A stretch of DNA of 64,000 bases from Lineolata rhizophorae (lineage: Eukaryota; Ascomycota; Dothideomycetes; Lineolatales; Lineolataceae). The position numbers were made by a program, and so were the translations under genes. This document shows positions 22,434-34,500 of the stretch, piece by piece (positions within the stretch are counted from its first letter, which is position 1; each line of letters opens with the position of its first letter). The notes beneath the pieces were generated by a model. That model did not search any database. It was not told the origin of the DNA and saw nothing but the letters and a program-made list of their open reading frames with translations. The stretch lies in the NCBI GenBank assembly GCA_010093515.1, contig MU001685.1, positions 102,522 through 166,521 of the forward strand. Direction: 5' to 3'.

Positions 22434-24404
22434 TTACCACGAGAACGCCTCCTCCACAAAGTCAATGTTTGACGTCGTCATGCGCCTGCGCGCGGCCCTG
22501 CGCACGTCGTCGGCCAGGCCGCCGGTGCCGCAGACGCTGACGGCCATGGCGCCGACCTGGGACTCGATCTCCTGGTCGACGAGGGCTTCGACGTTGGGCT
22601 TGCCGGGGTACATCTGGACGGAGGCGGAGGGGGAGTGGATCTCCTTTGTGCTGCGGGGCCGGGTGACGAAGAGCAGCACCTTGAGCGCCTGGCGACGGTG
22701 CGGCATGGCCAGGATGCTCATCATCCAGGGGCGGATCCACTCCAGGTGCTCGGGCGCCTGGATGATCCACACCAGCACCACCTTGCGCGTCGCGACGGTA
22801 CCGTTGGCGTACCCGCGCAGCAACCCCCGCACATGCGGCACCTGGTGGGTGATGCCGACGCCTGTTGCGAACAGCATCGCGGTGCCGTACGTCTGCAGCG
22901 ACTCGTCGTGGCCGTACGGACCCTCGACCAACGCCGTAGTCGTCAGCTTGCCGCCGATTTTGGCGTCGGCGGCGCGGAACAGCTTATCGGTGAAGCCGGT
23001 ACGACGGCGCACGATGAGACTCATGGTCGTCTTGTGCGGCTCGAGTGCGCTGCTAGCTACGTTGGTAGTCATGGTGGAGGGCGGGATGAAGCCCTTCTCG
23101 ATATCGCCAGCAACTTCCTCTACTGGCATTTCCTCCTCGCTCCAGATAAGCGAGAACGGATGCGAGGTCCACCAGCCGATCGACGGGATGTACAGGTAGA
23201 CGTGCTGTCCAGGGCGGAATCTCCAGGGGCGAGCAACGCGCAATGTGATCCGAAGGGCGTCGCCTGGAAGGACCTCCACATCGGCCTTAGTGCCTCCGGA
23301 GCCGACGTTGCGGTAGACAATCATGCCAAGCCGCAAAGTTCGCTAAACGGGTTAGTATCGCGCGCAGATTATAAACAAGCGAATGGCTTGGCTTACCTCG
23401 ATAACCCAAATGGCGATCACGGCAACAAGGAAGGAACGCTGCGGGCGGTCTTTCAAATGAACCCAGACAGCACCGACAGCCAGGGCGGCCCCGAGGATGT
23501 GGCCGTGAAGGAAAGTCTCATAAAACGCGTGCCTCAAGACCGACGGAGACTGTAGCAAGAGGAACACAAAAGCAACGACTCCCTACGAGTGTATAGTTAG
23601 CATTTTGATGGTTCCGTAGGTCGGATAACCCCAAGAGATTGCGAAGAAACAGCGTGAATGACATACAATGGTGCCCGACATGATAAAATTGCTGTGGTTG
23701 ACGGAACCGCTCACTGCGGCCCATCCCTTGGTGTGCACCTTGGGAATCATCCAGGCCAAGGTGTGACAAACCGCCTCCAGCACAACGATCCGACCAATCC
23801 AGCGGTGGATGAGGTTGTAGGTGTCGAAAGAGAGGCCGGTAAGGTTAATAAGCGGGTTATTGCGACCCGCGAGCAGGAACAAAGGAATCATATTCACGAC
23901 AGCAAGGACGCCGGTCCGGTTCCTCAACTCCCTTGCAACTGTTTCGTACTCGCCACTCCAGTCAATGCTGAGCACGCAGAACGCAGTGTTTGTCGCAACA
24001 TAACCGCTCAGGAAAAAAGTCTGGAAGCGGCTGGGGAGCGTTCCGATGTTGATGGCCTGGCTCAGCCTGAATTCGCGATGGTGGCGCGTCCGCCAAAGCG
24101 GAGCCACGATGAACCACCGCTTCAGCTTGCCGTACAGAGAGTCCGGAGTGGCGAAGTAGGTCTGCTTGTCGTTGGTCAGGCATGCAAGGTGCCGGATGTG
24201 GTTGACGAGGTAGATCGTGAGCCGGAATCCGATGAAAAAAGCAGCCAGCACTGCCCACGTCCACGAGAGCCACTTGGTGAAGTCGACATTCTTGAGGTCG
24301 GCCGGCGTAGGTCCGTCTTCCCCATGCCCGCCGCCACCGTGCTGAGCAAGGGCCGAAATGACAAAGCCTGCCAGTAGGAGCAGACGAAGAGTTGAAAAAG
24401 CCAT
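22434..24404 (-). CDS. FRE-type ferric-chelate reductase / NADPH-oxidase-like flavocytochrome
   Basis: Transfers electrons from cytosolic NADPH through FAD and two haems to extracellular Fe(III) or Cu(II), normally at the plasma membrane for metal uptake. Exons 24404-23667, 23582-23397 and 23342-22434 give about 610 residues, within family range. A signal peptide (MAFSTLRLLLLAGFVISALA) precedes a Gly/His-rich stretch and the ferric reductase transmembrane domain. Haem-binding histidines sit in LIHRWIGRIVVLEAVCHT and in LRHAFYETFLHGHILG. The FAD-binding fold shows RPGQHVYLYIP and SHPFSL (His near 369). The NADPH side has GPYG, ATGVGITHQVP and the terminal CGTGGLADDVR. ATG 24404 was chosen over upstream codons because it begins a good signal peptide. 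Substrate metal and regulation cannot be told from sequence; the upstream region lacks an obvious tested iron-response motif. Confidence 0.93.
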
Positions 24405-27400
24405 CTGTGACCTAGAGAAGCTAGTCCTCCAGCCGCGGGCCCAAACGGTCGGACGGTCGCGAGATCCACAAGCCAAGGGAGATCTAGAAAGCTAAGACGG
24501 AGCAGCCGATGGGGATTCACGGCCTTAATGACATGCGGGTGGGGCGTGAGTGACTCTTGGATAGCGGCTCGAATAGAGCAATTGCCGAAAATGCGGAGGC
24601 AACAAAGAACGTATGCGGCAAGGATCCAAAGGGGAAAGCTCCAGGCTTAGACTTGGATCGATATTGCAGATGGCCGGGGTCGAAGAGTATATCTTCCTGT
24701 TTTGCGGGGTTGCGGGGTGCAGCTCTAGAACGGCGGCGGCTTGTCGGCTCGCTGCAACGCACGCGCACGTACACGACTTGTCCAGGGCAAGGAGTCACGC
24801 TTGGAATTGACGAGGTACAGGGGCACCAAGAAAGTTGTTGCGCAAAAAGCCGGGCGACGCGTTCGCCCGGAGGAGTGAAAGTAGTGAGAGAGCAATCGGG
24901 TGAAGAAGGCGTGTTAGTTCGAAAAGGACGGAAAATCGTGGACGGCAGGGGGGATCGTCGGCGATAAATGAAGGCGCGCAGGCGACCTCTTCTTTGTTGA
25001 GCAAACAATGAACGACAGGAAGCTGCGGCGGCAATCGCAGTCGGGCGTCGTGGCTGGACCAGCAGTAACCAAGAAGACACTGCGCGGCCTGTCAAGAGAT
25101 GGGCAACAGGCAGGCAGATGCGGAACGAAGCGAAACCGTCGAGGGTGGAAGGGACTGGAAAGGGAGAACACTGCAGAAGCTGAGGAAGGAGCGTGAAGGG
25201 GAAGCCGGTTGTAATGAAGTCCAAGAAGGATCGCACAAGGCCGGCTGCCAGGCCGGCAGGCCGGCGCAGCGATGGCGTCGCCGGCGCAGGTACGGAGTAC
25301 GGGGGCGGGCCTCACGACGACGGGCCGGCGGCGCCTGCGCACGGGGACTCGCGCGGTGGGCCGGGCCAGGGCCGGGGGGCGGCGCCGGCTGATTGGCGTG
25401 GGCCGGGGCCGGCTGGCCGCGAGATCGGCAGCCTGCGAGGCAAGCGCCTTGGCGGCCGGGCCGGCGCCGCCGCCCATTCGCCCGCCGCCCAGCTTGAAAC
25501 AAGCCACCACGCCCCGTTTCCTCGCCCTCCTTTCACCTGCGGGCCCGGCTCCGCCCTCAATCACGAGGCGCCGGCGCCACAGCAAAACGCCGCTTTGTTT
25601 TGGAACGCAGGAACGCCGTCCGGACGCCCCACCAGCACGCCATCGCCTGCAAGCCGTGGCAGACGTACGTATACATAAAGCGCGGCCCACACTTCTGCAT
25701 CGGCGGCGGCCTTGCCGGCGTTCGAAGCTCTCGCAGCTCTCTCCGCTCGAGTGGCACAGAGTCCTCTTATCACCAGGCCTGCCTTGGCAGTGCGACAGGC
25801 CCGTCTGGAGCAGGCGCCGACGGTTACGCAGCAGGTCGTGCCCTTGGCGCCCGCTGGCAGTGAGATTGCAGTCGTTTTTCGGCTCCAGGATCGGAGGATC
25901 CCGCAGCAGCCCTAAAGGTCGCGCGGAGCTTTGCCGACTCCTGCACCCACAGCCGTCATTTCCCGGGTACTGCTGGCTTTTGATAAATGAAGGTGCATGC
26001 CATGGGCCGCTCAGTAGATGGGGCGCGACAATTTACGGGCACGCGACAAGCCGCCAGGTGACCACAACATTTGGAATTTCGTAGGAGCGCAAGACGTCCA
26101 GGCGTGGGGTGGCTTTTTCTTTTCTGCGCTTTGCATCTAACCGGCCACTATCGTGAGATGGCCTGGCGGATGCCTCGTGGGAGCAATCGTTTGGGGGGAG
26201 GCGGGGCCCCACCACCCTGGATGTCCACTTCAGCAATCCGGATGCGTTACCAGCAAACCTGCGAGACGGGCGGCAATTGCCGCGCCATCGTACCTTGATG
26301 GCGTCGCCAGCGTCCTGTGGAGAACGGAGCACTCTAAACTCGTCGCAAGCCGAGTTTGAAAACACTGCTCACGACTAGCAACGGAACAAAAGCCGAACAT
26401 TTTGGGCCGTCGGTGGACTATATATGACTGAGTCCAATTTTGGCGATAGTTCGCTACTGCCGATATACATACGACGTATACCCATTTTTTACGTGGCTCG
26501 ATATGGTAAGTCTGTTTTGATCGGCCAGTAGTTTGTTGCGATCTCACTACGTTTGCAGAAGTGCGGGGATGGCTCTCGCCCTCGCTGCAACAATCAGTCG
26601 ATTTCAAGTACGTAGGCTTGAAACACAATTCTTTCTGCGCCCCGCCTTTGGGCCTATTCGACAAGTTCCCGCGTATCCTGTCGTGACACTTTGGCGGGTC
26701 CTTGTTTTCATTTGTGGCTTGGCGTTGCAGCTGATGTGGCACTATATGGTCCTTCCGGGGTATGTGTCATCATCGAACCCTTTGGCGGCCATATCGACCG
26801 GACAAATAGATTTCTTCGCTTCGAATTCCTGCTGAAGAGTACGGTCTGAAGTGTGGCATTGGTCCATTTGTTTTTTGGAGGATGCCGGAAAATCAACTTC
26901 TTTTCTTTTCAGATCCGAACGTACGAATCCTTGTTCGCCTGGATCCGGCCCACGATCTGTTTAGCTCGACCGATATACAGGGTGTCAACGACGTTCAACC
27001 CGTCGTGACAAATCCTGGCTCTTTGCGAAGTCGGCCAGATACAAGTTTCGAATGTTTGGAAAGGTGGGTGCCAGCCTCATCCTTCTTGTGCGACTGTTTC
27101 TCGTCTGCCGGTCTGCGAAGGTTGCGCAATGGCGACTTGTCAATTTGCCTTATCGCACAGGCATGCGGCGTCGCTCGGAGTGGGTTTGTCCGTTAGACTA
27201 AGACAGATTGGAGCACTTCCTGGCCACGTGGATGGCTTGAGCGGGTCTTGCCGCAGTCCCTCAATCTGTACATGTTGGGGGATACCTCTTGCCATTACCA
27301 GTGGCCCCAGCCCGTTAGTGGGTTCATGCGTATGCTTGCTGGACATCGTGGCTGGCTGAATGGCTGCAATTCATCATGCCGGCGGCGGGTGACCTTTATC

Positions 27401-28982
27401 ACCCCGTTTGAGCAAGCGGCCTCTTTTCGAATCTTCGCCGTGTGGACCCAGTCGGAACACCAGGATTATCAAGCAGTACACGTACGTTAGGCATTATTTT
27501 CCTGGGCGAAATGCCATTCGTCCCGCTATCGTCCATTATCTGTCGGTCTGTTGTGGTCCCCGGCGCTCGAATTGTTTCATTGGAAGTCAGAGGAGGGTTG
27601 GACAAACTTTTGCCTATGGTTGGTTCGGAGACCCTGGCAGGGCTAGACACCCTCGGGACAGTGCTACCGATTCGACAAAATGCACAGAAGCCGGCCAAAC
27701 CCGTCTCGATTGTTCTTGGACTTTCCCGAATTCAATGAGAACCGGAAGCGTTGAGAGCCCCGAGCCTCGCGCCCCGGGACGAGAGTTTGGCCTCATAGTG
27801 TGGCGAAAGCCGCATAACGCCTCCTACCGCCAACATCCGAGTGGACTAGCAGCAATGGACCAGGACTTCAAGGACGAATTGGCCGTTGCGAAAAGCGGAA
27901 GAAATTTGGAACATAGGAGCATGCCAGAGATGCAAAGCGCGAAGGGCGAAGACGTTGGTCAACGTGCGAATGGCATACGGTTCCATTCCTTTGGCTCTTA
28001 ATCGGTGAAAAACCACACACCCCTGCCGGCGGAGTCTCATTGTTACTGTGCGCAGACACGCTTCTAAAAAGTATCACGCGCGTAAGCACTCGTTCTAATC
28101 CTGTCCTTAGGCCGGAAGCGCGCCGTAATCATGGAACGACCGTTGCAATCGTACATCGTCTCGGGCGCTGCAAACTGCACCGTGCAGGCTTGCATGATTG
28201 CGGGGTGCAGTCGAAGACTTCCCATGAGGACGCGCTTGCCGAGTATTAATACTCTGAATTATAGCAAGGTAGGGTTGTTCTCGGCAGCTTCACTACACCG
28301 TATCATTCGCTCGGAACATTAGTCAAGAGAAACTCTGCCCCGCTAATGCGAAACAGAATCGGCTGGTCGTACGATGCAAGTCGACTTTCATCAAGAGCCT
28401 CCGGCGACTCTTAAACCGGTTTGCCTATTCGGCACCGAACCAGAATACGCCTTTGCTTGTTGCGACCGAGGACAATGTTGTAACGTGTAAAGTCTTGGGA
28501 CCTAGACCTAGGTAGAACAATGATCATACAGGCCGAAACACCATACTTGGAATAACCCTGGCGATCTAGATCGAACAAGAGAAAGATAACAGCGAGAGCG
28601 AGATAACAGCTCGGAGGCTCTAAGAGCGGGGACGAAATCGATGGTGAGACTCAAAATCGGGACATGGCGTCATTGGCTTTCCCTTCCTCCTCCGAAGTTC
28701 ACCGGCACGGCCAGCCTTTTTGGCAAAACCTTGCATGGGATAGGACTGCGCCGCGAGTACTGCGAATGTGATAGCTCTATTCTGGCGTTGGTGGTCCGAC
28801 GACAGCGAGTTCCGCTACGACCCTAGCAGGTTAGTTAAGTGCACCGAAATGCTCCGGTAAGCGGATGGGCTTACAATCACCAGTTTTCCTTCCGCCCCAT
28901 GGGAACATGTTCGACCATCGACGAATTCCGGTGAATGTCATTTGCTCGAAGTCGCTATCGCTGTTAGCGAAGTCCACCTAAA
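24405..28982. other. Long gene-poor region
   Basis: About 4.6 kb without a convincing gene. From 25080 to 25700 it is very GC-rich with long overlapping frames in all directions (GGCCGG and GCCGGC words dominate), a pattern of composition rather than coding. From 26400 rightwards, frames are short. A plus-strand frame of 98 codons at 27442-27738 and another of 197 codons at 27408-28001 overlap and have no recognisable family. The left end should carry the ferric reductase promoter. Confidence 0.45.
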
Positions 28983-29294
28983 TCAGGTTATGAGACCCCA
29001 CAATGTGTTCTCACTGCATGAGACATTGAAACATCTGATGGGGATATCGTCGAGCTTGTGGAAAAGAGCGCTCTGCTTGTTGATGTCAAGCAGCATGTAC
29101 GCAACTCCGGTCGATGCATCGACGTTGCATGGGACGTATAAGTGATCTGTGTCCCAACTGTACGGTCGCTGACAAAAGCGGTCCATAAAAGCGTCCGTAA
29201 CCGTCATGGGTCTTCTTCCGGGCTCCCCGGGAATGTCGTCGACATTGAACCGCAGGCAGATGCGCTTCGAGTTGGTATTATCGTCATTGCTCAT
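28983..29294 (-). CDS. Hypothetical small ORF
   Basis: A 103-codon frame opening with MSNDDNTNSKRICLRFNVDD. It has balanced composition, no signal peptide and no membrane segment, and I recognise no family. It could be a small lineage-specific protein, one exon of a longer gene, or chance. The flanking 28.3-30.3 kb shows no other coding signal that would link to it. Confidence 0.22.
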   Translation of the reverse strand: MSNDDNTNSKRICLRFNVDDIPGEPGRRPMTVTDAFMDRFCQRPYSWDTDHLYVPCNVDASTGVAYMLLDINKQSALFHKLDDIPIRCFNVSCSENTLWGLIT

Positions 29295-30317
29295 GATTGA
29301 CACAGAAAATAGATGATTGTCAGAGGGACAAAGCGCGTGCCGAAATCAACAGGTTGAGGTTCCGCAGCATTCCTCGCTACTCGGGCCGATAAGTCCACAT
29401 TCCCCGACGCCAAATCAGTAGCAAGCCGCGCGCCATAAGTACCCAAGGAAAGTGTAGGCTATGGGATACATGTCGGAAGCATTTGTGTCATTGTGAAACC
29501 CCGCATATCACCGCATTTCTCATGGGTTCCCGGCTGTCCTCCCAGCCACGTTGTCTGAGACGTGTTAGCGGGAAGACAGCTTAGACATTTAGCAAAGACC
29601 GTTCGTCGGGCTATCTGACCTTAAGTTGAGGACGCTGGCGACGCTCCAGAACACACTGGGCAGTTTCCTGGCTTTGTCTCGCCGGGCTGGTGAGCTCTTC
29701 CTCGCAGATGTGGCGGACACACTATCCTCGATTGCCTGGCAGATGCACACCAAGATATGTCGACAGCGCGCACGCATCCGCAGCTTTCGAATCGGTAGAA
29801 TTGGTCGTCGCACATTTTAGATCGAAGGCCAGCCCGCGCTTGAGCAAGTGATTTGGACGTATCGATGAATCGGAAGTTTCCGTGATGGGAAAAAAAAAAA
29901 AAGAAATTTCCTGGACGAGCGCTACGACGAATGCATTGCGTCTTTCGAGTATTGAGACTGTGATTAAATAGCCGCTACGGCACCATAGGGTGGCATTCTT
30001 TCCCGGGTCTCAAAGCTATTGGTGATGTTGTAAACCAGTAAAAACACGCCCATTCTGCAGCATATCCGCAGTTACTGCGTGGCATCGGGAGGCCAGCCGC
30101 CACAAAATGGACTGGGATTTCGCAGTGAGCTGCCATTGGACTCCGATGCGGCGGGAAACCAGACAGAGAAGCGGTGATGGCCGGACAAATAAGCTGATAG
30201 TCCTCAAAACTTCCTTCCGCGGCTTCATACAGCACCCGGTCTTATTCGTCCAACCCGAAAAAAAATATGATACATCATATTTGTTGATAAGTACAAGGGA
30301 ATGCTAGCCTATCACCA
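29295..30317. other. Intergenic region
   Basis: Short conflicting frames only. An A homopolymer interrupted once lies at about 29889-29906. The right end is the 3' flank of the F-box-like gene. Confidence 0.5.
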
Positions 30318-31598
30318 TTATTCGCTCGCATTTTCGTCGTCTTCTGAAGACGGCGCTCCGCTGGAGCCACCATTATCGTCTGATCCAGCGTCGCTATAGA
30401 CACCCCCACTGCTCTCCGAGTCGAGTAAATCAGACGAGGGCGCTCCGCTCGTGCTGTAGCCATCGTCTGATTCCGTGTCACCATAAGACGACCCATCGCT
30501 CTCCGATTCCAGCGATCTGTGCTCGATCTCGAGGCAGTTCCCAATATCCTCGATTTCGGTGAAAAGCTTTCTGAGCCAAACTGCGTCTTCACTTTCCTTT
30601 TGCCTTGAAATCCAAACCAACAGTTCCGGGTCTTTTGTAACAAGTGCATAGTGCCATTCCCACACGGCGGTCGGCACTAAGGTCCCAACGATATCCCTAG
30701 GGCAGCCACACCTGATGACTGCATGCCGTATCATATTAGGGTCGGGAATAACGCCGATTGGACTTTCCATTAGTGAGTCAGCAGCAATACAAGACCGTTG
30801 CTCTATGGCCTCGAAAAGTCCTTGGGTGGCAATCTCGCCAGCAATAGTGTGCACCCTATCAACTAAATCAAAGGACCGTAATATTCTGACAAACCACGCA
30901 AGAAACTGCTCCTTGTCCGGTTCCCAAGGACCGTGCAGCAGCTTTACCGGGATGAGGAATGCATCATCGATAGGAAACCATTGTTTGTAGTGTTCGAAAT
31001 CTGAGCCTTCAGGCCTCTCCTCTTCGCTCTCTTGCCTGTAGGATTGGTCAGGATGAAACCACGGAGGAGTGCTAGTCGTATCTTCAGGTAAGCCGGACTT
31101 GGACCTCTCCAAACAGTAGTCGTTGTACATCTTCGTCAACAACTTCTGAAAGAATTGCCAGGTCATGTAGCGACTAGCGAAAAGTCGGCTTTGCGGGCTT
31201 TGCTTCTTCCCCGGAAGAAATTTTCGATATCTCCCGCCGAGGACTATCGCGACGCTAAAATCGAGATACATCCGTTCAGACGAAAGTTTCCGTAGTATTG
31301 GAAGTGATGTAGCGGGGAAATCATTGTTCTCGCTCTCCAGAAAGATTTGTTGCAGAATTTCAGTCGGGAGAAGCTCTAGTCCGGACAACGGGCGGTATGC
31401 CGTTTTTGATCGCTTAGCCGGTCGGTATGTCTTCGACCCCGCGCGTCGCCTTGAAGTAGCTGCCAGGTCTAACTTCGGTTGAGTTGGATTTCGCTGATCA
31501 TTTATATCCTCCGGGACAGATGCACGAAGCTGGTCGACTTCCGATTTGCCCTCGCCACGGCGTTGCCGACCGCGTACTCTAACCGGAGTACGGTCCAT
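30318..31598 (-). CDS. F-box-like protein with acidic Ser-rich tail
   Basis: An intronless frame of about 426 residues. A basic N-terminus (RVRGRQRRGEGK, then RRRAGSKTYRPAKRSKTAYR) resembles a nuclear targeting signal. Around residues 70-110 the segment LELLPTEILQQIFLESENND followed by LPILRKLSSERMYLDF matches the usual form of fungal F-box motifs (LP.EIL..IF...), which bind Skp1 in SCF ubiquitin ligases. The middle is rich in Trp and Phe and lacks an obvious substrate-binding repeat such as LRR or WD40. The last 75 residues are acidic and Ser/Gly-rich, with repeated SGAPSS units. ATG 31598 is used; an in-frame GTG 12 bases upstream is not a credible start. F-box proteins of this shape are numerous and mostly uncharacterised in Pezizomycotina. 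Confidence 0.72.
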   Translation of the reverse strand: MDRTPVRVRGRQRRGEGKSEVDQLRASVPEDINDQRNPTQPKLDLAATSRRRAGSKTYRPAKRSKTAYRPLSGLELLPTEILQQIFLESENNDFPATSLPILRKLSSERMYLDFSVAIVLGGRYRKFLPGKKQSPQSRLFASRYMTWQFFQKLLTKMYNDYCLERSKSGLPEDTTSTPPWFHPDQSYRQESEEERPEGSDFEHYKQWFPIDDAFLIPVKLLHGPWEPDKEQFLAWFVRILRSFDLVDRVHTIAGEIATQGLFEAIEQRSCIAADSLMESPIGVIPDPNMIRHAVIRCGCPRDIVGTLVPTAVWEWHYALVTKDPELLVWISRQKESEDAVWLRKLFTEIEDIGNCLEIEHRSLESESDGSSYGDTESDDGYSTSGAPSSDLLDSESSGGVYSDAGSDDNGGSSGAPSSEDDENASE

Positions 31599-34500
31599 GC
31601 CGAAAGCCACAAAACGGGGCCGGAAAAAGGCATAGAGGTATAACTACACCCTTGGTCGCGTACTCTCGTTCAGGCTGGCGGGCTTTGCAGGAAGACGTGG
31701 GATGCGAGTGCGTAAATTTTGGTCGGTGTTGTGTGGCGGTTGTTAGGGTTGACCGACGTTGAGATAGAAGATTCGCTTGTGACCCAGTACCGCGGCACGT
31801 GCCAAGAGTGCGCCCAGCCTGCCTAGGTCAAGCAAGCAATGGAGGCTTGGAAGTGAGACCACTCTACTTTACACGTATGCCGAATGGTAGAGAATATTCT
31901 TAGAGCATTGTTTGACTGCCCTTTTCTGGGCAGATATCTTTGATCTATGAGAGCTCGCTTCGCTGGCGGAACTAAGCGCACGCACTGAAAAACCTCCAAA
32001 GTTCTCCGGCCAAGTGCATAACACAGGGCGAATATCTGAATCTTCATAACGACCCAAAATATATCTTGGAACTTATTTTATACTGCGTGTATAAAGAGGT
32101 AAATAGGGCCCTTGAACTTGCGTTTGTAATTCGTGGCTGTTTAGCATAACTGTCTGAGATGTTTCGAGCACAGTAAATCGATGCCCCATAATTCTACAGT
32201 TTTGAGGTGTGGTTTTGGCCACTCTTAGAGCACATTCATAGTCTAGAGTTAAATCAGTAGTGAAAGAGTTCTATGCCACACTCGTGCAACTCAATTTTCA
32301 GATCTCTTGTCCCAATTCAGCATGACACGCTTGGATCAATGCAGTATCTGCATTCTCGTACGGTACCTGCAATCAGTCTCTCAATATCAGCCCAACTAAA
32401 TCCGCGTCTTCCCGACTCCAGAAATGCCCCATACAGGCAAACAATACTCCTCTTGGAGGACGACGTCTCAAGACCTGAGGGATTCCGACGACTCCAACAC
32501 ATAGTCCGTAGCACAAGCGTAGCTCATGTTCGGCTTTGCAAGCGTCCGCTGGCTGGATCATGCATGCACGGCCGTGGCTGGCTGCTTGGTCCATCCGAGG
32601 CTCAGCTCTGAAAAATTGCCCCGCCAGTATCCAGCCGCCATTCCATTGTCCTCGAGAAGCTGTACCATATTGTTGAGTGACAAGCTAGGTGCGGCTAGGG
32701 CACGCTTCAATCCAGTCCAGCACCAGTCGAAAATAGATCCCGAATTGATCATCAGGAACCCGACGAGTGGCGCACCTCCACTCGACGCCAAGACAGTCCG
32801 TCATGCGCCAGGCACCTCTTTCAGCTTGCTGAGAAGAGCGCCGGCGCAGGCAACGCGATGAACACAAGCTGGACAACCTAGCAAAGCAGAAAGGCGCTCC
32901 TGAACCGCAGCCGGACCCTTTCCCCGCGGCGTGCACAGACAGGCCGCCTTCCTTCACCGCGACGAGACGAAGGGAAATTACTGGCCCCGTCGAACATTCC
33001 CAGTGACGTCGAGCGTGCAGCGTGGCAGCCGCGGGCCTCCGCTGAAGCTCGAAAAGCTTGTCGCGGCCGCGCCCAGCCAGTCGCCTGGCGCCCGCGCGAT
33101 CGGCCGGGTCCGGCGACGCCTCTGCTCGCACCCACGCGCCTTCTTTCGGCTCCTCGAGAGCAAAAAGAGTGGGGCTTACATACAACCTCCGCATCGGCCG
33201 CTCCCCCCTTTTAAGCATCGCGTCGCTCGGCTCAGGGTCCGGCAAGACTTGTTTTAGCTTCTCCGCCGAAGGGGGCCCTGCTATTTCGGGGCTCCCTCGT
33301 GGGCCCTCTGCTACGGAGTACTGCCCTTGGTCCTATCTACGTACTCCGTATACACTCCGTACGAGCAACCGCGCACGCCATTTCAATCTCGCTGCGAAAA
33401 AAAAAAAGAAAAAAAAAAGAAGGAGGAGGACGCGCCCTTCAAGCCTCCTTTAATCATAGCTGCGAATGCAACCCTTAGTTAGCGGTGCGTGCTTTTCCTT
33501 CCCGAAGCCGGCCCCCGCGAAACTCGCATGCGCGAGCCGAGGCGGAAACGATCCGGGATGGGTGGTCTTGGCTGCATTCGCGATGGGTTTGTCGCGGCGA
33601 GCGAAGGTTGGTGTACGAGAAAGTGGCGGACTCGGCCGAGCGCGGCAATTCATCGACGATGGTGGTGTCTGCCTCGAAGGAACAGTGCTCCAATTGCTTG
33701 TCAGGCATCGCGGGCCCCGAGAATGCTGGAATTGCGATGTGAATCAAATGGAACAGGGAGAAAATTGAGAGCAAATGCTGCGCCTTGGTGTAGGATTTTC
33801 GCGGTGCGGCGTTGAGCCTGCGCAAAGGATCTGATCCCAAGTTGTTGGCTATGCAAGCACGTTTATTAGCGGGTATATTATTGCCGGACGGCGTAGCCCG
33901 AGAATTCATCGGCATTCCCACTTCCTTTGTTCACTACGTAGCACCGACTGCAAAATCTAGGAGTGAAGATTGAATTGAGAACTGGGCCAAGAAGCCGCTA
34001 GCAGACGGCAACATATTCGATAGTTCCTGCGCCATACGCTTTGCAACGCTCTCCGTACTGCAGGTAGCGGTTAAGCACAGAGCAAAGCTTATAGGCGCCA
34101 CCTTCGGCTCCGGGCCGTCTCAGAGTGGACCGAAAAAGCGCAACACGGTCCAACGAGGCTCACTAGAGAGGCGATGAAAAGAGTTGAGGCACGTATGATT
34201 GAAGAGGCGAAGCGATGGTGTTGCCAATCCGCCTCGAATGTCACCGGAGTGGATCCCGAGGCAGAAGGTGGCAGCACGCCAAACGGGCACGAATGCCGCC
34301 TGCCAGGTTCGGCTGTTGACGGCGCTCCCTGTCGGCGGGAGAGACAGTTGAAAGGAGGCGTTGGATCATACGCTATCGTAAGGCGCAATCTTGCTCCTAT
34401 CTGGAGTTTGAGTTGCTGCCCGTCAGAGCCATCACGAGCCGTACCGGCTCGCGAATCGTCAGCGTGGGAAGAGGCTGTTCGATCGCATAATCACCAGCCT

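Noticed and set aside
24517-25690. Overlapping frames of 239 and 258 codons (minus) upstream of the ferric reductase
   Set aside because: GC-driven low-complexity Arg/Pro/Ser composition in several frames at once; likely promoter DNA.
27408-28001. 197-codon plus-strand frame
   Set aside because: Overlaps a second frame of similar quality, no recognised domain, no strong start context.
32685-33245. 186-codon minus-strand frame
   Set aside because: Arg/Ala/Ser-rich translation also produced by the opposite strand; no motif.
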